Below, in pieces: positions 19,501 through 31,048 of a stretch of 64,000 nucleotides of DNA. Each line of letters opens with the position of its first letter. Position 1 is the stretch's first letter. The position numbers were made by a program, and so were the translations under genes. Source of the DNA: Ascarosepion bandense (taxonomy: Eukaryota > Mollusca > Cephalopoda > Sepiida > Sepiidae); assembly GCA_037127315.1 (NCBI GenBank), contig JBBBDQ010001278.1, positions 142,501 through 206,500 on the forward strand. Direction: 5' to 3'. The notes below the pieces were generated by a model. That model made no database searches. It was not told where the DNA came from and worked only from the letters and a program-made list of their open reading frames with translations.

Positions 19501-22248
19501 ATATTATTTTTATATATAAATGCATCCTCGTAACAGTAATACAAGTAGGACTCAATAGAATCCATTACTATAACTTTTTATACATTATAAATATTATTTT
19601 TATATATAAATGCATCCTCGTAACAGTAATACAAGTAGGACTCAATAGAATCCATTACTATAACTTTTTATACATTATTAATATTATTTTTATATATAAA
19701 TGCATCCTCGTAACAGTAATACAAGTAGGACTCAATAGAATCCATTACTATAACTTTTTATACATTATAAATATTATTTTTATATATAAATGCATCCTCG
19801 TAACAGTAATACAAGTAGGACTCAATAGAATCCATTACTATAACTTTTTATACATTATTAATATTATTTTTATATATAAATGCATCCTCATAACAGTAAT
19901 ACAAGTAGGACTCAATAGAATCCATTACTATAACTTTTTATACATTATAAATATTATTTTTATATATAAATGCATCCTCGTAACAGTAATACAAGTAGGA
20001 CTCAATAGAATCCATTACTATAACTTTTTATACATTATTAATATTATTTTTATATATAAATGCATCCTCATAACAGTAATGCAAGTAGGACTCAATAGAA
20101 TCCATTACTATAACTTTTTATACATTATAAATATTATTTTTATATATAAATGCATCCTCATAACAGTAATACAAGTAGGACTCAATAGAATCCATTACTA
20201 TAACTTTTTATACATTATAAATATTATTTTTATATATAAATGCATCCTCGTAACAGTAATACAAGTAGGACTCAATAGAATCCATTACTATAACTTTTTA
20301 TACATTATTAATATTATTTTTATATATAAATGCATCCTCGTAACAGTAATACAAGTAGGACTCAATAGAATCCATTACTATAACTTTTTATACATTATAA
20401 ATATTATTTTTATATATAAATGCATCCTCATAACAGTAATACAAGTAGGACTCAATAGAATCCATTACTATAACTTTTTATACATTATTAATATTATTTT
20501 TATATATAAATGCATCCTCGTAACAGTAATACAAGTAGGACTCAATAGAATCCATTACTATAACTTTTTATACATTATAAATATTATTTTTATATATAAA
20601 TGCATCCTCATAACAGGAATAAAAGCAGGACTCAATAGAATCCATTACTATAACTTTTTATACATTATTAATATTATTTTTATATATAAATGCATCCTCG
20701 TAACAGTAATACAAGTAGGACTCAATAGAATCCATTACTATAACTTTTTATACATTATTAATGTTATTTTTACATATAAATGCATCCTCATAACTGTAAT
20801 ACAAGTAGGACTCAATAGAATCCATTACTATAACTTTTTATACATTATTAATGTTATTTTTATATATAAATGCATCCTCATAACAGTAATACAAGTAGGA
20901 CTCAATAGAATCCATTACTATAACTTTTTATACATTATTAATATTATTTTTATATATAAATGCATCCTCGTAACAGTAATACAAGTAGGACTCAATAGAA
21001 TCCATTACTATAACTTTTTATACATTATTAATATTATTTTTATATATAAATGCATCCTCATAACAGTAATGCAAGTAGGACTCAATAGAATCCATTACTA
21101 TAACTTTTTATACATTATTAATATTATTTTTATATATAAATGCATCCTCGTAACAGTAATACAAGTAGGACTCAATAGAATCCATTACTATAACTTTTTA
21201 TACATTATTAATATTATTTTTATATATAAATGCATCCTCATAACAGTAATACAAGTAGGACTCAATAGAATCCATTACTATAACTTTTTATACATTATTA
21301 ATATTATTTTTATATATAAATGCATCCTCGTAACAGTAATACAAGTAGGACTCAATAGAATCCATTCCTATAACTTTTTATACATTATTAATATTATTTT
21401 TATATATAAATGCATCCTCATAACAATAATACAAGTAGGACTCAATAGAATCCATTACTATAACTTTTTATACATTATTAATATTATTTTTATATATAAA
21501 TGCATCCACGTAACAGTAATACAAGTAGGACTCAATAGAATCCATTCCTATAACTTTTTATACATTATTAATATTATTTTTATATATAAATGCATCCTCA
21601 TAACAGTAATACAAGTAGGACTCAATAGAATCCATTACTATAACTTTTTATACATTATTAATATTATTTTTATATATAAATGCATCTTCATAACAGTAAT
21701 ACAAGTAGGACTCAATAGAATCCATTACTATAACTCTTTATACATTATTAATATTATTTTTATATATAAATGCATCCTCGTAACAGTAATACAAGTAGGA
21801 CTCAATAGAATCCATTACTATAACTTTTTATACATTATTAATATTATTTTTATATATAAATGCATCCTCGTAACAGTAATACAAGTAGGACTCAATAGAA
21901 TCCATTACTATAACTTTTTATACATTATTAATGTTATTTTTACATATAAATGCATCCTCATAACAGTAATACAAGTAGGACTCAATAGAATCCATTACTA
22001 TAACTTTTTATACATTATTAATGTTATTTTTATATATAAATGCATCCTCATAACAGTAATACAAGTAGGACTCAATAGAATCCATTACTATAACTCTTTA
22101 TACATTATTAATATTATTTTTATATATAAATGCATCCTCGTAACAGTAATACAAGTAGGACTCAATAGAATCCATTACTATAACTTTTTATACATTATTA
22201 ATATTATTTTTTATTAATATTATTTTTTTATAAATGCATCCTCGTAAC
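16570..22248. repeat. 90-bp AT-rich satellite array, ~63 copies
   Basis: The unit contains GTAGGACTCAATAGAATCC, ATTACTATAACTTTTTATAC, then ATTATTAATATTATTTTTAT and ATATAAATGCATCC followed by a short variable link. From about 18180 the period is exactly 90 bp with few indels. The first 1.6 kb (16570-18180) has more indels, as expected at an array edge. Recurrent variant sites are T/A in ATTATTAAT, TCA/TCG/ACG after GCATCC, A/G in TAATRC, and ATATT/ATGTT. Because 90 divides by three, one plus frame stays open from 18639 to 22217 (1192 codons of a 30-residue repeat). I interpret that as incidental. No CENP-B-like box or Pol III box is obvious. Confidence 0.97.
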
Positions 22249-22558
22249 ACCTGTAGATGTGCAGTGGATATCGGCTCGGAACAAGAAATCGGAGAGACGA
22301 GTTTGAATTCTAGTGGAATTCGTTGTATTCACCTACTTGCAAATACCCATCGGAAAAGGTATTAATACGTCTCTTCCCTCCAGTTATAAATTATATATCA
22401 GGACAGATTAGGTTCTATAGCCTTGGCTGGCAACCAGTCTACCGCAGAAAGTATCTCGCAGTAGGTTGCCATTAATCTTCTGCCCAGTCAGTCATGTCAC
22501 TTTCGAGACATGATCGTCCAAGCATGTATTACGTATGGCACTTAACTGACTGAACACA
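22249..22558 (+). mobile_element. SINE-B, plus strand
   Basis: The tRNA-like head has GTGCAGTGGATATCGGC and a B-box-like GAGTTTGAATTC. A core hairpin region follows (CCGCAGAAAG, GGTTGCC) and the copy ends CTTAACTGACTGA, without an A-tail. It starts exactly where the 90-bp satellite stops. Confidence 0.8.
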
Positions 22559-22759
22559 AGATTTTGCAGCCAGAGGCAGGCTGATAATTTGTTGCCTCTG
22601 TAAGACAATATTCCAAACCTGGACAACTTCTATATATCAATAACAGAAGGTTAGATACAGTTACGGACAATTTACGACTACGAATGATTCATGAGCGTTT
22701 TTATAGTTGCCAACACTGAATCATGCAAAAAGATTAACAAAATTATTTTAGTTTTAGAA

Positions 22760-24150
22760 CTTCTTCCACTGCCACTATTGCGCAGGGGGTTACATAGGGG
22801 AAAGTGATAAGAAAGAGTGGTTGGTTATAGGAAATGTCAGAAGAAGGGTGATAGACGGGTAAGGATACCGAGGATGGGTGTTGGGCAGATGGGAAGAATG
22901 TTTGAGAGAATGGGTGCGAGTTAGTGTGTTAGGAGGTGTCTATTGACCTTACATTTAAACTCCTGGAGATTGTAACTGTCGAGGAAGCAAATATGTGGAA
23001 AGAAATTCCACAGGCGGGAAGTGCGAGAAAAGAAGCTGTTGGAGTAGAAATTGCGGTTACATTTTATCGGTTTCACTGTAAAAGGGTGGGACCTAGTTGC
23101 TAATCTAGTATCTCGTGCAAATTCATACCTAGCGGGCACCAGTGATCTAAGTTCATCGGAGCAGAAGCCGTGAAAGTATTTATAGAAGAGGAACAAGGAG
23201 GCACGTCACGCCGGTGAGAGTGTGACTGCAGCCGGTCTGCCAAGTCGGTATCGATCACATTACAGATTCTCCGTCGTATTTTGTCAAGAACCCCGAGGAG
23301 AATAGCAGGGGCACCCGACCAGATGTGGCAGTAGTATTCAATACACGGGCGGATGGTAGATTTATATATGCACAGAGAACCGACTTTCATAGCAGCGGAT
23401 TTAGCAATGGATTCGATATAGTCATTCCACTTGAGTTCCGCTGAGAGTGTAGGCCAAGGAGGCGTAGTGTTTAACTCTCTGGGAGGCAAGCCTGTTCCAT
23501 GCTAATGGGAGGTAGGCGCGATTGTCTATAATGGTTAATTGATATCAGCTTCATTTTGGAAGCATTAAAATTTACGAGCCATTTCTTACCCCAGTCCACT
23601 ACGGATTGGAGGTCCTTTTCAAGCTCGGCAGCGAGGTTAGCTTTGTCGCCCACACCAGATTTTTGATCGAGGCGAGAGTAAACTGTGGTGTCATCGGCGT
23701 ACATACCTACTTGGGATCTTCTGGCATCGGGGAGATCTTTTTTTTTTAATCGTATCACCCCGAGCAAGGCGGTAACACCACTGATGTGCAGGGGGCTACG
23801 TAATAGTGAAAAGATTGGAAAAGAGAAAACCTGAAACCACATCCTAAACGAGGATCAAGTGATGAGCCTCTGAACCTGTTCAATAGACGTGGGCGGAGTA
23901 TGAACCGTGCGATAGATCTATCTACTCCAATTGAAAAAAAAAAAAAAAGTGAGAAGATTGGAAAAGAGAAAGCCGGAAACCACATCCTAAACAGGGAACA
24001 AGGGATGAGCCTCTTAACTTGTTCAACAGACGTGGGTGGTGAAGTGTGAACTGGACGATAGATAGATCTATCTACTCTAATTGAAGAAAAAAAAATGTAG
24101 ATCAGAAAAAGCGTAGGACCTAGGATAGAACCTTGAGGGACACCCATTTA
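22760..24150 (-). pseudogene. LINE-1 subfamily b, RT to 3' end, split by two SINE-A copies
   Basis: On the minus strand the LINE enters at 24150 with GVPQGSILGPTL, the conserved RT motif upstream of the active site. After the SINE block it continues with the active-site segment MYADDTTVYSRL near 23702 and VVDWGKKWLVNFNASK, then the IYKSTIRPCIEYYCHIWSG region, and ends at the 3' UTR near 22766. Several frameshifts break the frame (for example near 23200 and 23440). The retained RT portion is about 330 residues. The endonuclease domain is absent through 5' truncation. It is one of the two longest LINE-1 pieces here. Confidence 0.85.
23738..24094 (-). mobile_element. Two head-to-tail SINE-A copies nested in LINE-1
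   Basis: The first copy (23748-23933) is full length with the complete LINE-like tail. The second (23949-24083) lacks the tail and begins at GTGAGAAGATTGG. A-runs separate and end them. The host LINE resumes at about 24095 with GTAGATCAGAAAAAGCG. About four LINE bases are missing at the junction compared with 51825-51840, and no target duplication is visible. Confidence 0.8.
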
Positions 24151-24154
24151 TGAA

Positions 24155-25375
24155 ACTTATACTGAAACAGCCTGAACAATGGGAATGACTTGAGAATTAC
24201 TTAAATGACAATAATGATATCATAAAATTATAATAAATGAGAGAATTATGAGAACATTATTTATTATGTTGTTGTTAGAAAAAAATATTTGAAAGATAAA
24301 GAAATTCACTACTGAACCCATAGTTAAAAAAAGAGACCCCTTCTCTATTTTATTGATTTATAAAATAACTAAGACCGCAAATACGTTGTTCTTATTCTGC
24401 TTTCATTCCCTAGACAAAAAATTATTCCCATTGTTCAGGCTGTTGTCCTCGTCTTTATTGCCACTTTCTCGACGTTTCAGCCGCTGTACGCATCGCCGAC
24501 CTTTTTCAGGTGACTAGAATTTTGAACCGAGCCATTTATTTTGATCACTGAGTTAGATTGTTCTCGTTTCATGAGCCTTGCTACTTCCGGATGTCTTGTT
24601 GAGTGAAATGGAGATTTTATTTTTCGCCACTACTGTCGCTCACAACTTTTTGGGTCAAGTCGCTGGATCCACTGGGTCATGTCCTTGAGGATATCAGTGT
24701 ATAAAATTTTGGGACTTATAAATCTAATGACTCAGTAACCATGTTTTTATCAGAGCTCGTATGACAAACTTGATATTTGTAATTGGTTTTATTTAGCATT
24801 CCGTGTTGCTGGTTCGCATATTGCATTCATTTTAAAATTCGTTGAAGGCCAGCCGGATCGACAGACAGCAAAGATAAGAACACTTATCCGGTTATAAATA
24901 ATAAAATCACTTTTAATTCCAGAAATTTGGACAGAAATGTAAGATATATTTCGTCAAGAACGGTGCCAGCAGAATGTGTGGTTACCTATGCCTAACTTTC
25001 CTTCCTGCAGACTGTAGGGTATGGCTTTTTGAGGCACGATTCCGTGCAGTTTTGTGGGATTCTTGAAATAATATGAAGTACGGTGTATAATAATATATAT
25101 TCTTCGATTCTGCAACCTTTGGAACATTAATTTGGCCTAGCCGGTTCTGATATAGATATCCACCTCTCAAAATGTCCGAATTTCTTCTTTTTAAAAATTC
25201 CTTCTGTGATGAAAGATATAACGTTAAAACTGACGCGTCAAATTCCATCGTCTTCCATTATACAACGTTAGTGTTAACGTTCGACTATTCGTACCTTCGC
25301 TAATGATAAACTACAACATGTCAATAAATATAGAGAGTTACATTGCTCGCAGAAATTTAACCACACCCGCACGAA
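24155..25375. other. Unassigned stretch with a Penelope-like terminal motif
   Basis: 24450-24535 resembles the terminal repeat at 63540-63620 (CGACGTTTCAGCCGCTGTACG, TTTTTCAGGTGACTAGAATT). The rest, including a minus-strand frame of 88 codons at 24982-25248, has no recognisable motif. Confidence 0.4.
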
Positions 25376-25377
25376 TC

Positions 25378-25412
25378 AGTCAGTTTAGTGCCATACATGA
25401 TACACGCTTGGG
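25378..25412 (-). mobile_element. SINE-B terminal scrap
   Basis: CAGTCAGTTTAGTGCCATAC and ATACACGCTTGGG match the SINE-B 3' end only. Confidence 0.6.
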
Positions 25413-25603
25413 GAAGCCACCATGTGATCTGGCGCGTCTTAGAACTCCCGACAACGAATGACGATCAGTTTAAACGAAGTCAAATTAAGCCTATAAAACA
25501 AATTTCGAATTCATCGTAATAACCATGTCTGCTCTGAAATGTATCATAATGTCAATATGTTACGGAAATTAACGAAGATTAACGAAACTTGGTTTTATAT
25601 ATA

Positions 25604-26310
25604 TACTAGCAGTATAGCCCGGAGTTGCTCGGGTGTAATGAAAGCTTTAAAACTAATCCATGGTCCTGGGGCTCAGACTCTTTGGACGTTGTCACAAAAG
25701 ACTAAAATGTTTCCAGTTAAAGCGAAACCGTAGACTGAAAGAAAAATGAATAGATGTAAGTCAAATTTTGATTTCCTGGTATCGACATCAAGCAGGTTTT
25801 TTCGTCGTAAAATGAATTTTGAAGGCTAAATAAGTCATCTGAGCTAAAACTAAGAACTACAATTATACCTACTTAGAGCCAAACCCGAAGCAAAAACTAA
25901 AATAAAAGGGCTGAAAAAAATACAGACATACAGGCAGATAAACAGACACACACACAAACATCTTGCCTTTTATATATATATATTATCGATTTTCTGCACT
26001 ATTGTAAGAACCGCAACCTTGAAACTTCTGAACATTGTTTCTTATGTCTTTGAGTGTATCAAATTTGATTAAAATCGGACCACTTCTTCTATAACCCGAT
26101 TTTTTCGATAATCGATTTTCGATATTTATCGGATTTACCTCGACACAAAACCTAGCTAAGAACATTCGCAGACGCTTATAGTAGAACTGTGTAAATTTTC
26201 AAGAAAATCTGTTCAGCCATTTCGGAGTCTGTAGGTAATGGATACACACACACACAGACACACACACACACGCACACAGACAAAGTTCCATTTATAAATA
26301 AGTTTAGATA
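25604..26310 (+). mobile_element. Repeat R5, plus strand, copy 2
   Basis: It runs from ACTAGCAGTATAGCCCGG to TTTATAAATAAGTTTAGATA. The internal TA run is short here (about 12 bp at 25971-25983). A CA-rich stretch precedes the 3' end, as in the other copies. Confidence 0.8.
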
Positions 26311-26820
26311 ATGTGTGTGTGTGTCGACACCACTTTCAGTGGTTATTCGAAGACCATGAGGGGCCTGTCAGTTTGCAAATTTCAAAACATTAACACAGCT
26401 AGTAAGAGTGACGTGCAACAGTTTGGTATCGTTTGGTGATGCTCGGGGCCAACTCCTTAATTTTATGCCCCCTAAAACTTAAATAGTGGGTATCCTATAG
26501 GGTCCTAACACTCAAAAAATGTGAGAAAGAAAGACATTTTAAATACGTAAAAACAGATGAAGTATGAAATTAATACTTAATTCAAATTAAATATAAACAA
26601 CATTTTTTATTTTAATTTTTGATTGGATACCCTCCTGATATAGATGCCCGGGGACGTCGCAGCCTCTGCCCTAACAGTCTGCACGCAACTGGCTAGAGAT
26701 GAGTAAAAATTTCTTCAAATAATAAAAATGGTAAAGCTACACATTTACTAACATAACGTGCTCATTGAAGAAAATGAAATAATAATAATAATAAACTCTC
26801 TCTGTTATAATAAAAACCGG
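26311..26820. other. AT-rich stretch, nothing recognised
   Basis: No coding or repeat landmark beyond a short (TAA)n run near 26780. Confidence 0.4.
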
Positions 26821-26843
26821 TGTGTGTGTATATATATATATAT

Positions 26844-27465
26844 GTCATCCACATAGAAGCCTGCCTCGCTGCACCACAGCCCATCGTGCGGCCAGACACA
26901 TACATCCGACTCGGTGTCAGTCGGAGTCGCCACCCGCCCCACAAGGCCATAGGCGCATGGAATCAGAGAAGGGAAATTTTAACGTGTTGTATATCATGTG
27001 CGTTGTGGCTCAGTGGATATCGGGGAGCCGAGTTCGAATTCCGGTTGAATTCATTGCATTCACTTACGCGCAAATACCCTTGGGAAAGATGTAAATCCGT
27101 CTCTTCCTTCCAGTTATGGGTTAAATAACAGGACAGATTGGGTTCTATAGCCTTGGTTGGCAACCAGTCTACCGCAGAAAGCAATGGCAAGCTACTGCGG
27201 GATAATCTTCTGCCCAGTCAGTCATGTCTCTTTCGAGACATGATCGCCCAAGCATGTTTCACGTATGGCACTTAACTGACTGATATAAGCAGTGTCTACA
27301 CACGCCAGTCACCGAAGGAACTCAATATATTTGAAGAGTAACGCATATATCGCAGAAGTGGAAACTGTTTTTAAAATTTACTTCTCTAGAGAGCTCAGTC
27401 GTAATGAGAGCATAATATATTTGTCATCCACATACAAGCCCGTTTCGATGCAATGTATTTATTTA
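26844..27465 (-). mobile_element. HHR-SINE family element with two ribozyme remnants flanking one unit
   Basis: On the minus strand one hammerhead remnant lies at about 27460-27424 (GAAAC, then CUUGUAUGUGGAUG) and a second at about 26890-26844 (GCTGTGGTGCAGC stem II, then CUAUGUGGAUGAC). Both point the same way. Between them is a unit with ACTGGCGTGTGTAGACAC, TTAAAATTTCCCTTCTCTGA and a decayed tRNA-like block. A SINE-B at about 27000-27282 interrupts it. Without the SINE the unit would be about 290 bp. Both ribozyme cores carry mutations (GAA to GAG in one, CUGAUGA lost or altered in both). Confidence 0.6.
26998..27282 (+). mobile_element. SINE-B nested in the ribozyme element
   Basis: The copy runs from TGTGCGTTGTGGCTCAGTGG to CTTAACTGACTGA. 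The related unit at 60945-60965 reads GTTGTATATAAGAAGTG with no SINE. It therefore acts as an empty site, fixing the SINE ends and suggesting a TATA-type short target duplication. Confidence 0.8.
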
Positions 27466-27726
27466 GAATTTATAGCAAAAATATGTTATAATATCACTAC
27501 AAAAGCAGCCGTTTTGTTTCGACACTATCCCCGTCTTATCAAGTGATGAATTAAACTACAATTTTGATGGTGTTAAAAGGTTAAGTGTAGCTAAACCGAG
27601 GCCGTCGCTATATTGCCAGGCCTGTCCTATGATTAAAGTTGACATGCTGACGTCACACTTAGTAGTGTTGTTTTATTTGCTGTTTTATTTGCTACTCGGC
27701 GTCCATTAGCGTTAACTTATTTTCAG

Positions 27727-27860
27727 AACCAAATTGCAAAGGGAATTATAAAAATGAAACGAAAGTTCATTGTTTTTCGTTTCCAAAAAATAAACATTTA
27801 TTTGATAAATGGAAACATGCCATTAAAAGGGAGAATTTTACCCCAAGTCCATTTAGCAAA
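27727..27860 (+). CDS. Exon-like segment encoding part of a THAP zinc-finger domain
   Basis: An intron acceptor (TTAACTTATTTTCAG) precedes a 134-bp stretch that ends at a donor (AAA followed by GTGAGTAG). Read from the third base, the 44 residues start PNCKGNYKN, pass through VHCFSFPKNKH and FDKWKHAIKREN, and end FTPSPFSK. This matches the THAP pattern: a zinc-ligand Cys, a Phe-Pro motif, a Trp, and an F-x-P-S near the end. The first Cys and the C-x2-H of the zinc site would lie on neighbouring exons, which I cannot find. The domain is DNA-binding and occurs in host proteins and in P-element-type transposases. Which one this is cannot be told here. It could also be an isolated decayed exon. 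Confidence 0.6.
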
Positions 27861-27879
27861 GTGAGTAGTTAAAATTTTA

Positions 27880-29220
27880 TCACCATTTATTTCAACAGTC
27901 GCTAAAATAAAAATTTGCTAAAAAATTAGTTTTACCGTAGCACAAGAAAGAAAGCACTTTGTTTATATCTTTTAAATTAATATAATAAAATAAGATATTA
28001 TTTTTATTTCTTTGAATAAAATTGAAATAAAAATTATCTTAAAAATATCTGAATTAAAAAAATAAAATTTATGGCTATTCGTTCGTAAGTTTTTTTTTAT
28101 TTTCGAAATGTTTTAAACTTAAACTGAAGCCGAAAAAAGTTGTTAAACATTATATTTTCTAAAAATATTTGAATTAATATTTTATTGATATTTTATTTAA
28201 GAAAATAATGTTTCTTTTCAATGAAATGTTTAAAAATATTCTTAGGAATAGGAAGTAAAATCTTACTTAACTTTTCTATACTTGCAACTTTATGAATCAT
28301 TTTTAAACATGAAAAATATTCCTGAATTAAATTTTTTAAATTCTTTTTCTTGTATTAACAAAAACTACAAAATTTATTTTTTAGTCAATTTTAAAAGAAT
28401 TTGTTTTATTTTTAAGGTTTTTCATTTGAAAACTCCGTGAAATTATTTCTTGCAAAAGTCAAGAAATCACTATTACCGAAAATTAAAACATGAAAATGAT
28501 GATTTAAACTTTGTTTAAACCTATTATTTCTGAATAATTTTTGAATTTATTTGAAACATACAGGCCTAAATCACACCACCCTTGAATTTTAAAACCTAAT
28601 TTTTAAAATATTTAATTTTTAGAAAATATTTAGCACAAAATGAACACCCTCAAAAATATTTTTCAAACATTTTTTTCCTATTTTTGATAATTTGAAATTA
28701 ATTATCGATATTAATCCATAGAAAAAAATTGGAAATAAAAAATTAGAATTTTAACTGAAGAATAAATCTTTTATAGTTGGTTTAGGGTCTTTTAATCCTT
28801 AAAAAATTAATTAGTAAGTAAAACATTAACCAAAAAAGAGTTTTGCAAAAAAATGATTTTTTTTATAAACAGTTTAACATCATAAATGAAATAGAAACAT
28901 TAATTTTTACTTTTTTTTCATTTTTTACAATTAAAATATTTTAAAAATTTAATTGAATTACCAAATATGCTAAGATTTTTTAGGTGTATTTTTTGTTTTG
29001 AAAGGTAAAAATTTATCTTTTTATTTCATCCAGTAGGATTAACAATTCAATCAAAATATTTCAAAATACTATTTTAAAATTCGAACTCCGTTGTTTTTTA
29101 GTAGAATTTCCTTATTTTTAATTAAAATTAATAAAACCAGCATAAATCAAAAACATTTGTCTTTCTTTTTTTCTTGTTACATTTTAAAAAGTTTTAAAAT
29201 CATTATTAAAAAAAAACGAC
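27880..29220. other. Very AT-rich stretch, possible intron
   Basis: The 1.3 kb after the THAP donor is mostly A and T without repeats known from the rest of the window. That is consistent with an intron, but no matching acceptor plus exon is identified. The motif TGACGTCAC occurs on both sides (27650 and 29290). Confidence 0.4.
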
Positions 29221-29483
29221 TTTGTGATTATCAACATTGTCATGAAGTGAGAGACACAGCTGCTACGCTAATTCATGACTCTACTACCGTGACGTCACAT
29301 TTCATCGCTTCGACCTTGGTAATATATAGGAGGTCTTGGCTAAACATCCTTAATCAGGGAGGCACACCCTATCTTGGTAACAACGCCTCCCTTATTTCTC
29401 TTCAAGGACTACGATTTTTATATGATATATAATAGCAAGTGAGCGCAACAGTTTACTTATTCAAAATCTTGTTCTGAACAGTC

Positions 29484-29945
29484 CTTTTTTTATTCTGTGT
29501 GCCGTGTTTCTTCAGGACGTAGGCGATAGTGGCCCATCCACATCTTCCTATCCCTAGTAGCTCTTAAGACGATTTCTCCTGTTACCCCTTTTCAAATCCC
29601 GTTCTGCCATCCATTTGCTCAAGCCCATCAAGTATGTTACCCTTTGCTTTCTCCTGTCTCTCTTTCCCTCTATCTGACCCATGAGTATCAAATTCTCCAA
29701 GCCCTCTTTCTCCATCCTTATCAATCACAATATTTCAGACTTTAATGAGAGGAGTTGTTGCAACATCGGTCAAGCTATTTTTCATCACCATCGTCATCAA
29801 CTCTCAAGCAATTAGCTGGAAAGTATAGAGACGGAAGAGAGTTCCACAAGCGAGATGTGCAAGGAAAATAAACTATTGGCATATAACTTACGGCTACGTT
29901 TAGCGTGCTCAACTGTAATTTGATGAGATCTTGATGCCAATCTAG
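29484..29945 (-). pseudogene. LINE-2 3' fragment and an adjoining LINE-1 scrap, minus strand
   Basis: 29484-29730 matches the LINE-2 end (TTCAGGACGTAGGCGATAGT, TCTGACCCATGAGTATCAAA). 29815-29945 resembles the LINE-1 C-terminal region (GAGAGTTCCACAAGCGAGA). Both are diverged and have no open frame. Confidence 0.6.
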
Positions 29946-29947
29946 TT

Positions 29948-30265
29948 AGACAGTCAGTTAAGTGCCATATGTGATACAAGCTTTGACGATCATGTCTCGA
30001 AATAGATATGACCGAATGGGCAGAAGGTTTTCCCGCAATAGGTTGCCATTACTATCTGCGGGGGAGTGATTGCTAACCAAGTCTATAGAGCCCAATCTGT
30101 CCTGCTATTTAACCCATAGCTAGAAGGGGAAGAAACGGATTAATACCTTTACCGAGGGTATTTGTGCCTAAGCGAATGCGATGAATTCAACTGGAATTCG
30201 TACTCGCCTTTCCGATTTCTCCTTCCGAGCCGGTAACCATCGCGCCCCATCGCACATCTAGCCTA
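29948..30265 (-). mobile_element. SINE-B, minus strand
   Basis: The copy runs from CAGTCAGTTAAGTGCCATA to the tRNA-like head near CATCGCGCCCCATCGCAC. It is moderately diverged. Confidence 0.8.
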
Positions 30266-30318
30266 TACTGCACTTAAAATTTAAATCTAGTTATCATAGT
30301 GATGAGCTTATTCTAAAA

Positions 30319-30697
30319 ACTAGCAGTATAGCCTGGCGTTGCTCGGGTGTAATGAAAGCTTTAAAACTAATCCATGGTCCTGGAGCTCAGACTCTTTGGA
30401 CATTGGCACGAAAGACTGAAAAGCAATAGTGGTTTCCAGTTAAAGCGAAACCGTAGACTGAAACAAAAATGAATAGATGTAAGTCAAATTTTGATTTCCT
30501 GGTATCGATATCAAATAAGTTTTTTTCGTCGTAAACTGAATTTTGAAGGCTAAATAAGTCCTCATAGTAAATGGTATCATGACTGAGACTAAGAATTACA
30601 ATTATACCCACTTAGAGCCAAACCCGAAGCAAAAACTAAAATAAAAGGGCTGAAAAAATACAGACATACAGACAAACAGACACACTCACAAACATCT

Positions 30698-30746
<49 letters not shown>

Positions 30747-31005
30747 CGATTTTCTGCACTATTGTAAGAACTGCAACCTTGAAACTTCTGAATATTGTTT
30801 TGTATGTCTTTGTCTATGAGTGTATCAAATTTGATTAAAATCGGACCACTCCTTCTATAACCCGATTCTTTCGAGTATCGATTTTCGATATTTATCTGGG
30901 ATACCTCGACACAAATCCTAGCTAAGAACACTCGCAGACGCTTACAGTACAACTGTGTAAATTTCCAAGAAAATCGGTTCAGCCGTTTTGGATTCTATAG
31001 GTAAC

Positions 31006-31048
<43 letters not shown>

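Noticed and set aside
18639..22217. A 1192-residue protein-coding gene
   Set aside because: The frame exists only because the satellite period (90 bp) divides by three. Its start is simply a unit in which ATG replaces ATA, and the peptide has no domain. Kept as a finding, not as a gene.
16570..22248. CRISPR-like array with short variable links
   Set aside because: The repeat part is about 75 bp, the links are near-identical rather than unique spacers, and the setting is an animal genome.
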